Assembly (NCBI GenBank): GCA_900550635.1
Contig: URSZ01000090.1
Coordinates: forward strand, 1-9,721
Reading direction: 5' to 3'
DNA length: 9,721 nucleotides
From: an uncultured Prevotella sp.
GTDB lineage: Bacteria; Bacteroidota; Bacteroidia; Bacteroidales; Bacteroidaceae
The position numbers and the translations under genes were made by a program. The notes under the pieces were generated by a model, which was given only the letters and a program-made list of their open reading frames with translations, was not told the origin of the DNA and did no database searches. Below are positions 1-4,288 of the stretch, piece after piece (the first letter of the stretch is position 1; every line of letters begins with the position of its first letter).

Positions 1-48
1 CGGCTCGGCCTGGATCATGGGTTTCGGTTTACGGATAAATAATCCCAT
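1..48 (-). CDS. possible start of a gene running off the left edge, unknown product
   Basis: On the minus strand an ATG at 48-46 opens a frame without stops to the window edge, reading MGLFIRKPKPMIQAEP. It is basic near the start; I do not recognise the family. Support for the start is the AT-rich stretch just upstream and a Bacteroidetes -7-like box (TAATTTTG) at 79-72, which would give a leader of roughly 18 bases. Only 16 codons are visible, so this is tentative. An in-frame ATG at 18-16 is an alternative start. Confidence 0.33.
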   Translation of the reverse strand, partial: MGLFIRKPKPMIQAEP

Positions 49-71
49 TCGTTTTTACAGGTTTTTGCTTA

Positions 72-79
72 CAAAATTA
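72..79 (-). promoter_or_regulatory. -7-like promoter box for the left-edge gene
   Basis: The minus strand reads TAATTTTG, matching the Bacteroidetes -7 consensus TAnnTTTG. No TTTG or TTG lies 19-21 bp upstream, so only half of the promoter is supported. The position fits transcription towards the possible start codon at 48. Confidence 0.28.
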
Positions 80-207
80 AGCTTTTCCGTCGATTCCCGC
101 GCACTTTTGCATGTTGTCAAAATATTTGGCGGGACCACGGCGGGAGCGGCGCGGCAGTTTGGCGACACCGGAAAGCATGAATGGCCGGGAAAATCCGCTT
201 CGCTCCG

Positions 208-546
208 TTATAACATGGCCGACACTTGCTTTTCCACTGCCGACCGTATGAAAGCATTTATGGAAATGCCCATTTTTGTGGCCAAAGCTGCCACACGGCT
301 GTGCATTTCGGGCGTGAGGCGTACGTTGAGCGAGCCCGAATAGCTTTTGTGCGGCTCTATGCCTTGCTCCTTGCAATAAACGAGGTAGTCGTCTACGGCC
401 TCGTGAAAGGCTTCGGTTAGCTCCTTAACGCTTTCGCCCTCAAAGTTCACCAATCCGTCGATGCCCTCTATTTTACCGAAGAAAACGTTGTCCTTTTCGC
501 TGAAAGCCACCGAACCGATGTATCCTTTGTAGTTTAAGGTATTCAT
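208..546 (-). CDS. hicB: HicB-family antitoxin
   Basis: A 112-residue protein with the two-part HicB layout. Residues 1 to about 65 form the HicB fold that binds and masks the HicA toxin (FFGKIEGIDGLVNFEGESV, then a helix with EAVDDYLVYCKEQG). Residues about 72-108 look like a ribbon-helix-helix DNA-binding domain (LNVRLTPEMHSRVAALATKM, then SINAFIRSAVEKQV). In the family, HicB neutralises the HicA mRNA-degrading toxin and represses the shared promoter. The gene begins 15 bases after the end of hicA on the same strand, the usual toxin-first order. The start at 546 fits domain length and follows an A-rich leader. The frame is intact although the partner toxin is frameshifted, so HicB may persist as an orphan antitoxin or DNA-binding regulator. 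Confidence 0.9.
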   Translation of the reverse strand: MNTLNYKGYIGSVAFSEKDNVFFGKIEGIDGLVNFEGESVKELTEAFHEAVDDYLVYCKEQGIEPHKSYSGSLNVRLTPEMHSRVAALATKMGISINAFIRSAVEKQVSAML

Positions 547-561
547 ATTTCTTTCGTTTTT

Positions 562-820
562 TTATTTCAACAGCCCTGCTTCGATGAGTTCTTCGCGCAC
601 CTGCTTCAGTGCGTACAGTTTTACCACGTTTCCGGGGTGGGGTTTATGCAACATTATCGGCCCGCCCGGCCGCGTTTTTGTAGATAACCCTCGAACCGGA
701 AGTCTTGCCCTTGTCCGATTTGACATACCCGTAGAAAGACAGCAGCCTTTCCAGTTCGTCGAACGTAAAATCAGACGGAAGACGTTTGAAGCGTTCTATC
801 AGTTTTTCTTTTGTTCCCAT
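562..820 (-). pseudogene. hicA: HicA-family mRNA interferase toxin, disrupted by a +1 frameshift
   Basis: From the ATG at 820-818 the minus strand encodes MGTKEKLIERFKRLPSDFTF and, further on, KTSGSRVIYKNAAGR, a clear HicA N-terminus (double-stranded-RNA-binding-like fold). That frame then reads ADNVA and stops at 646-644 after 58 residues. The rest of HicA, PIMLHKPHPGNVVKLYALKQ and a short tail, continues in the next frame from 660 to the stop at 564-562. It includes the HKPHPG segment with the presumed catalytic histidine. Removing one G from the G/C-rich stretch at 661-667 rejoins both halves into an 85-residue protein of normal family length. The open fragment lacks the catalytic part and is probably inactive. 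A sequencing or assembly error in the G-run is the main alternative; programmed frameshifting is less likely. Confidence 0.82.
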
Positions 821-833
821 ACTATGATGAAAG

Positions 834-865
834 CAAAGGTAACTGTTTTTTAGTTACAGAGCAAA
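834..865 (-). promoter_or_regulatory. Bacteroidetes-type promoter of hicAB
   Basis: The minus strand has TTTG (865-862), a 20-bp spacer and TACCTTTG (841-834), a full match to the Bacteroidetes -33/-7 consensus. The predicted transcript begins near 826-829, only a few bases before the hicA start at 820, so the mRNA would be nearly leaderless. No other gene lies downstream on this strand before hicA. Confidence 0.72.
839..857. promoter_or_regulatory. palindromic operator candidate in the hicAB promoter
   Basis: The plus strand reads GTAACT at 839-844 and AGTTAC at 852-857, perfect inverted 6-bp arms separated by 7 bases. It overlaps the -7 box and lies in the spacer, where a bound ribbon-helix-helix repressor would block polymerase. 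HicB-type antitoxins repress their own operon through such palindromes; binding here is inferred. Confidence 0.5.
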
Positions 866-889
866 CGGTATTCCTAAAATTCGCAAAGA

Positions 890-1064
890 AACCGCAGCAC
901 GGGGACGGACATTTTCAGACAGCGGGTAAGTTATCTGATTTTCAGTGTGCTATATCCTATCTCTGAGAAAAGAAAAAATACAAGGCACATATTTCGAAAT
1001 ATGTGCCTTGTATTTTAAAATATGTCTGACCTGTTTTTTGCCTTTCGTGAAGCGGTTGCAAAAA
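890..1064. repeat. 175-bp interspersed repeat, copy A
   Basis: This segment aligns without gaps to 4089-4263 with about 9 mismatches in 175 (hand alignment, about 95% identity). It begins AACCGCAGCACGGGGACGGA and ends GGTTGCAAAAA. The first 60-odd bases are identical and most differences lie in the last 25. It contains a perfect palindrome (975-1016). A shorter, diverged relative of its second half lies at 8504-8573 inside dsbD. No convincing gene is present; the open frames across it are the repeat read through. It separates the hicAB promoter from the rightward module. Confidence 0.9.
975..1016. repeat. perfect 42-bp palindrome in repeat copy A
   Basis: The sequence from AAAATACAAGG to CCTTGTATTTT is its own reverse complement over 42 bases, centred on TTCGAA at 993-998. 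As RNA it would fold into a nearly loopless hairpin with A/T flanks and could act as a terminator in either direction. Here it sits between divergent transcription units, so a terminator role is less obvious than for copy B. Confidence 0.85.
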
Positions 1065-1216
1065 CGGGATGGAGATTTTCCAGTCGCACCTGATACCGCC
1101 GTCTTGGTCTTAGCCGGACAGCCACGGTATTCACTAATAAAAAATAATTGTAAGATACTAATATAAGGTACGTAAATGGTACTGCTTTTGTAAAATATTC
1201 GAATATGATATGGATT
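1065..1216. other. intergenic, no gene seen
   Basis: Between repeat copy A and the tandem promoter units I see no protein with family character and no clear promoter. The stretch becomes AT-rich from about 1135. A small direct repeat GGTAC occurs at about 1167 and 1178. Small open frames here are not supported by any recognisable sequence. Confidence 0.5.
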
Positions 1217-1256
1217 GCGGCTCGGCATAGCCAAATATGAGAAACTTCGTTTTTCA

Positions 1257-1287
1257 TTTGTCTCTGCACTCGCCTTTGCTATATTTG
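1257..1287 (+). promoter_or_regulatory. tandem promoter P1, Bacteroidetes type
   Basis: TTTG at 1257-1260, a 19-bp spacer and TATATTTG at 1280-1287 match the Bacteroidetes -33/-7 consensus. Predicted start is near 1293. It points towards the structured RNA and the methyltransferase gene. Confidence 0.65.
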
Positions 1288-1340
1288 GATAATATAGGAT
1301 GCGGCTCGGCATAGCCAAATATGAGAAACTTCGTTTTTCA

Positions 1341-1372
1341 TTTGTCTCTGCACTCGCCTTTTACTATATTTG
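1341..1372 (+). promoter_or_regulatory. tandem promoter P2, Bacteroidetes type
   Basis: TTTG at 1341-1344, a 20-bp spacer and TATATTTG at 1365-1372, in the second copy of the 84-bp unit. Predicted start is near 1378, leaving a leader of about 300 bases before the methyltransferase start codon. Confidence 0.68.
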
Positions 1373-1390
1373 TAATCGCAAGTGGCAGGC

Positions 1391-1433
1391 GCAGTGGCGC
1401 GGCCACCCTGCATTGCGCGCGGCATAAAGCCGC
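1391..1433 (+). other. GC-rich hairpins in the leader
   Basis: Two compact stems lie just after promoter P2. GCAGTGGC (1391-1398) pairs with GCCAC (1402-1406) and TGC (1409-1411), with a CC bulge. GCGGC (1419-1423) pairs with GCCGC (1429-1433) around an ATAAA loop. No T-run follows, so they do not look like terminators; they may protect or shape the 5' end of the transcript. Confidence 0.4.
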
Positions 1434-1469
1434 TGCGTATATTACTTACGGAAAATTAATTAGCGTTTG

Positions 1470-1632
1470 CTGTTATTCGGGACACTTCAAGAATCTACCA
1501 AATTCAAAGCAATCAATACCGAATGAATAAGTCAGTGAATGCCTGCGCAAGCGTGGGCGTGACTTATCCGGTATTGGTGGGCTTTGGTAGAGCCCTTGAA
1601 GTGTGGATAGTTACAACGTCCACGCTTTTTTT
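1470..1632 (+). ncRNA. structured RNA with 6S RNA-like fold (alternatively an attenuator leader)
   Basis: Nested complementary arms form one long rod. The closing stem ACACTTCAAG (1482-1491) pairs with CTTGAAGTGT (1595-1604), 10 of 10; the flanks 1471-1477 and 1609-1615 can extend it imperfectly. Next is a large internal bubble: about 22 unpaired bases on the 5' side (1492-1513), and on the 3' side a small hairpin GGGCT (1579-1583)/AGCCC (1591-1595). Then CAATACCG (1514-1521) pairs with CGGTATTG (1569-1576), ATAAGTCA (1527-1534) with TGACTTAT (1560-1567), and an apical stem carries a GCAA tetraloop (1547-1550). Closing stem, central bubble with a 3' hairpin, and apical rod are the 6S RNA layout; 6S RNA binds RNA polymerase as a promoter mimic. 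A Rho-independent terminator follows. A weak -7-like TAGCGTTTG (1461-1469) could start it; otherwise P1/P2 do. The fold was found by eye; the family name is inference. Confidence 0.52.
1599..1632 (+). terminator. Rho-independent terminator after the structured RNA
   Basis: AAGTGTGGA (1599-1607) pairs with TCCACGCTT (1619-1627), nine pairs with one G-U, around an 11-base loop, followed by seven T (1626-1632). The 5' arm overlaps the 3' side of the RNA's closing stem (1595-1604), so the two pairings exclude each other. It lies 51 bases before the methyltransferase start codon, so transcripts from upstream promoters must read through it to reach that gene. Confidence 0.72.
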
Positions 1633-1683
1633 GTGCTCTGCCTGCCCGCCACCGAAGATAAGCATACGCCAAAACACGTGCGT

Positions 1684-2718
1684 ATGGCAAACAAGAACCT
1701 CAACGCGGCCAAAAACGCTAAGAAGGACGAGTTTTACACACAGCTGCCCGACATTGAGCGCGAGCTCAGGCATTACAACCGGCATTTCTGCGGAAAAACC
1801 GTGCTCTGCAACTGCGACGACCCTTACGAAAGCAACTTTTTCAAGTTTTTTGCCCTGAACTTCAATTTCTTGGGATTGAAGAAACTCATCTGCACCTGCT
1901 ACGACGGCTCGCCCGTTGCGGGCAGCGAACTGCTTATACATTACAGCGAGTTCGACAGCAAGCCGGAGAAAATAGCCTACAAAGTGGAGATAACCGAAGT
2001 GGACGACTACAACGGCGACGGGGCGGAAGACCTGGCCGATGTGCACTACCTTATACAGAACGACAAAAACGTGCTCTCGCTTCTCAAAGGCAACGGCGAT
2101 TTCCGCTCCCCCGAGTGCGTGGAACTGCTTAAAGAGGCCGACATCGTGGTTACAAACCCGCCGTTTTCGCTATTCCGCGAGTACGTGGCGCAGCTCATGG
2201 AATACGGCAAGAAATTTCTGATTATAGGAAACGTAAATGCCGTAACATACAAGGAAATTTTCCCTTTGATAAAAGAAAACAAAATATGGCTGGGTGTCAG
2301 CATACACAGTGGTGACAGAAAATTTAGAGTTCCGGATTATTATACTTTAAATGCAGCCAGTTGTGGCATAGATGAGAACGGGAAAAAATATATACGGGTA
2401 AAAGGTGTTAGGTGGTTTACAAATTTAGACCACAACAAGCGGCACGAAGAACTCGATTTGGTTTGCCGTTATTCTCCCGAAGAATACCCGAAATACGACA
2501 ACTACAATGCCATAGAAGTGAGCAAAACCACAAATATTCCTTCAGACTACCCGGGCACAATGGGAGTGCCGATTACCTTTCTCGACAAATATAACCCTGA
2601 GCAGTTCGAGATAATAAAATTCAGGAAAGGAGATGACGACAAAGACCTTTGCATTAACGGGAAATGCCCTTATTTCCGAATACTTGTGCGCAACAAACAT
2701 CCTCAAAAACTTTACTAA
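1684..2718 (+). CDS. EcoRI-family adenine-specific DNA methyltransferase
   Basis: A 344-residue protein resembling the EcoRI-methylase family, which transfers a methyl group from S-adenosylmethionine to N6 of adenine in double-stranded DNA. Visible marks are the N-terminus MANKNLNAAKNAKKDEFYTQ, the DPYESNFFKFFALNF segment (46-60), the catalytic motif IV NPPF (158-161, in IVVTNPPFSLFREY) and the end PYFRILVRNK (329-338). The start at 1684 is chosen over an in-frame GTG at 1603 because homologous N-termini begin here and 1603 lies inside the upstream terminator. The stop is 25 bp before the DUF262-HNH gene, so the two are likely co-transcribed. Roughly 2220-2400 is clearly more AT-rich (about 30-40% GC by hand count) than the preceding part, possibly an exchanged recognition segment. 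The methylated site cannot be read from sequence. Confidence 0.85.
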   Translation: MANKNLNAAKNAKKDEFYTQLPDIERELRHYNRHFCGKTVLCNCDDPYESNFFKFFALNFNFLGLKKLICTCYDGSPVAGSELLIHYSEFDSKPEKIAYKVEITEVDDYNGDGAEDLADVHYLIQNDKNVLSLLKGNGDFRSPECVELLKEADIVVTNPPFSLFREYVAQLMEYGKKFLIIGNVNAVTYKEIFPLIKENKIWLGVSIHSGDRKFRVPDYYTLNAASCGIDENGKKYIRVKGVRWFTNLDHNKRHEELDLVCRYSPEEYPKYDNYNAIEVSKTTNIPSDYPGTMGVPITFLDKYNPEQFEIIKFRKGDDDKDLCINGKCPYFRILVRNKHPQKLY

Positions 2719-2743
2719 CCTCACATAAAAATCCCCACCAACC

Positions 2744-3874
2744 ATGGAAAAGATGAAAATAACCCCTATGGAAGTCACCGTGGGCGAGATTGCCGACGGG
2801 TACAGGAACGACGACGAGCTGGGCGTGCGCGGCTACGGCGGCCTTTTGGACATACGGCCTCCCTACCAGCGCGAGTTCATTTACAACGAAAAAGAGCAAA
2901 TGGCCGTGATACACACGGTGCTGAACGACTATCCGCTCAACGTGATGTACTGGGTGAAACGCAGCGGCGATGCCGAATGCCCCTACGAGATAATGGACGG
3001 CCAGCAACGCACCCTCTCGCTCTGCGAGTACGTGGCCGGGGCGTTCTCATACGATTTCAAAAACTTCTTCAACCAGCCCGCCGACATACAGGAGAAGATA
3101 CTTGGCTACAAGCTCACCGTCTACGTTTGCGAGGGCGAGGCGTCGGAAAAGTTGGAATGGTTCAGGACAATCAACATCGCCGGCAAGCCGCTCAACGAGC
3201 AGGAGATAAACAACGCCGTGTATGCCGGGCCGTTCGTGTCGGACGCAAAACGGCACTTCTCCAAATCAAACTGCGGCGCGTACCGCCTTGGCAAAGACCT
3301 CGTGAACGGCACGCCCATACGCCAGGACTTCCTGAAGAAAGCCTTGCAATGGATGGCCGACCACGAAACGCGCTCCGGCAAACGCCAAAGCATTGTAGGC
3401 TACATGGCCGAACACCAGCACGACCCCAATGCAAACAATCTGTGGACTTACTTCCAGAACGTGCTGAACTGGGCAATAACGAACTTTGACCTCAACCATT
3501 TCAAACGGATAATGAAAGGGATAGACTGGGCACTGTATTACGACGACTACCACGACCGCACGCTTGACACCGCCGCCATGGCCAAACAGATTTCCAAGCT
3601 CATGCGTGACAGCGAGATACAACGCCAGGCGGGAATCATACCCTACGTGCTCACGGGCGACGAACGCCACCTCGACCTGCGCGCCTTTCCCGAGGACATA
3701 AAACTGGCCGTGTGGGAAAAGCAAAAGCACATCTGCCCGCACTGCCACAAGGAATTCGATTACGAGTTCATGGAAGGCGACCATATCAAACCCTGGCGCG
3801 ACGGAGGACGCACCGTCGAGGAAAACTGCCAGATGCTTTGCCGTGAGTGCAACCGCCGCAAGGGGGTAAAATAA
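2744..3874 (+). CDS. DUF262 (GmrSD/ParB-like) - HNH endonuclease
   Basis: A 376-residue protein with two parts. The N-terminal DUF262 domain shows PPYQREFIY (39-47), the hallmark DGQQR (85-89) and FRTINIAGKPLNEQEINNAV (140-159); in families such as GmrSD and SspE this ParB-related fold binds and hydrolyses nucleotides. The C-terminal HNH nuclease domain has a zinc-knuckle pair CPHC (331-334) and CREC (366-369), the catalytic GDHIKPW (His347), Asn361, and a closing CNRRKG. It would cut DNA. Placed 25 bp after an adenine methyltransferase, it is the natural candidate for the restriction component; a modification-sensing nuclease is the alternative. An ATG four codons in (2753) is a second start option. 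All key residues appear present. Confidence 0.85.
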   Translation: MEKMKITPMEVTVGEIADGYRNDDELGVRGYGGLLDIRPPYQREFIYNEKEQMAVIHTVLNDYPLNVMYWVKRSGDAECPYEIMDGQQRTLSLCEYVAGAFSYDFKNFFNQPADIQEKILGYKLTVYVCEGEASEKLEWFRTINIAGKPLNEQEINNAVYAGPFVSDAKRHFSKSNCGAYRLGKDLVNGTPIRQDFLKKALQWMADHETRSGKRQSIVGYMAEHQHDPNANNLWTYFQNVLNWAITNFDLNHFKRIMKGIDWALYYDDYHDRTLDTAAMAKQISKLMRDSEIQRQAGIIPYVLTGDERHLDLRAFPEDIKLAVWEKQKHICPHCHKEFDYEFMEGDHIKPWRDGGRTVEENCQMLCRECNRRKGVK

Positions 3875-4088
3875 TATCCGAAAGATGTGGGATTCCTTTT
3901 AAGCATTCGCGATATTATCAATGTAGTTAATAACAAATATTGCGTGTATGACAGTTTCCGACTGTTGCACAATGCAGGCAAGTAATCGTAAAACTTGGTA
4001 CTACTTGTTTGCGGGCTGAACATGTGTCCTAAGGATTGTTTTTGCAGGAGTAGACGGGAACTCGCACGAGGATATAATTATACCCACT
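3875..4088. other. intergenic after the nuclease gene, nothing recognised
   Basis: No gene, RNA or strong promoter seen. One short inverted repeat ACAGT-ttccg-ACTGT lies at about 3950-3964 without a T-run. A minus-strand open frame reaching 4023 overlaps the nuclease gene and has no protein character. Confidence 0.5.
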
Positions 4089-4263
4089 AACCGCAGCACG
4101 GGGACGGACATTTTCAGACAGCGGGTAAGTTATCTGATTTTCAGTGTGCTATATCCCCTCTCTGAGAAAAGAAAAAATACAAGGCACATATTTCGAAATA
4201 TGTGCCTTGTATTTTAAAATATGTCCGACCTGTTTTTTGCTTTCCGGAAAAAGGTTGCAAAAA
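4089..4263. repeat. 175-bp interspersed repeat, copy B
   Basis: Direct-orientation partner of 890-1064, same length, about 95% identical by hand alignment. Together the copies bracket the tandem promoters, the structured RNA, the methyltransferase and the nuclease. Copy B ends 25 bases past the hppA stop codon, between the convergent nuclease and hppA genes. Confidence 0.9.
4174..4215 (-). terminator. palindromic hairpin downstream of hppA, probable terminator
   Basis: The perfect 42-bp palindrome of repeat copy B, centred on TTCGAA at 4192-4197. Read on the minus strand it is a long hairpin followed by a T-rich tract (TTTTTTCTTTTC), 74 bases after the end of hppA. On the plus strand it is followed by TTTTAAAA, so it may also stop read-through from the nuclease gene. 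The stem is AT-rich; efficiency is uncertain. Confidence 0.5.
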
Positions 4264-4288
4264 TGTAAGGTGAAATTTTTATTTATCG

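Larger units (their letters stand above)
1217..1384 (+). repeat. two tandem copies of an 84-bp promoter-bearing unit
   Basis: The unit starts GCGGCTCGGCATAGCCAAAT and is repeated with 84-bp spacing: bases 1217-1277 are identical to 1301-1361 (61 of 61). After that the copies differ slightly but both keep a TATATTTG box. GGCT...AGCC at the start of each unit can form a short hairpin. The duplication has doubled a complete promoter. The first bases of the window (CGGCTCGGC) resemble the start of the unit but are too short to call a third copy. Confidence 0.88.

Noticed and set aside
562..820. Programmed ribosomal frameshift in hicA
   Set aside because: No slippery heptamer or downstream pseudoknot was seen; a simple one-base insertion or read error explains it better.
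945..1318. Overlapping open frames on both strands across repeat copy A (73 and 122 residues)
   Set aside because: They are translations of the palindromic repeat and the promoter units, with no family features or start context; not called as genes.
1217..1384. CRISPR array
   Set aside because: Only two long tandem units with no regular spacers and no cas genes.
1603..1683. 27-residue N-terminal extension of the methyltransferase from a GTG
   Set aside because: The extension lies across the terminator stem and T-run and does not resemble family N-termini; the ATG at 1684 begins the conserved MANKNLNAAK.
3760..4023. Minus-strand open frame of 87 residues overlapping the end of the nuclease gene
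   Set aside because: Half of it is antisense to the conserved HNH domain and the rest has no recognisable protein character.
890..4263. Complete insertion sequence or transposon bounded by the 175-bp repeats
   Set aside because: No transposase, integrase or terminal inverted repeats at the outer ends, and no visible target-site duplication.
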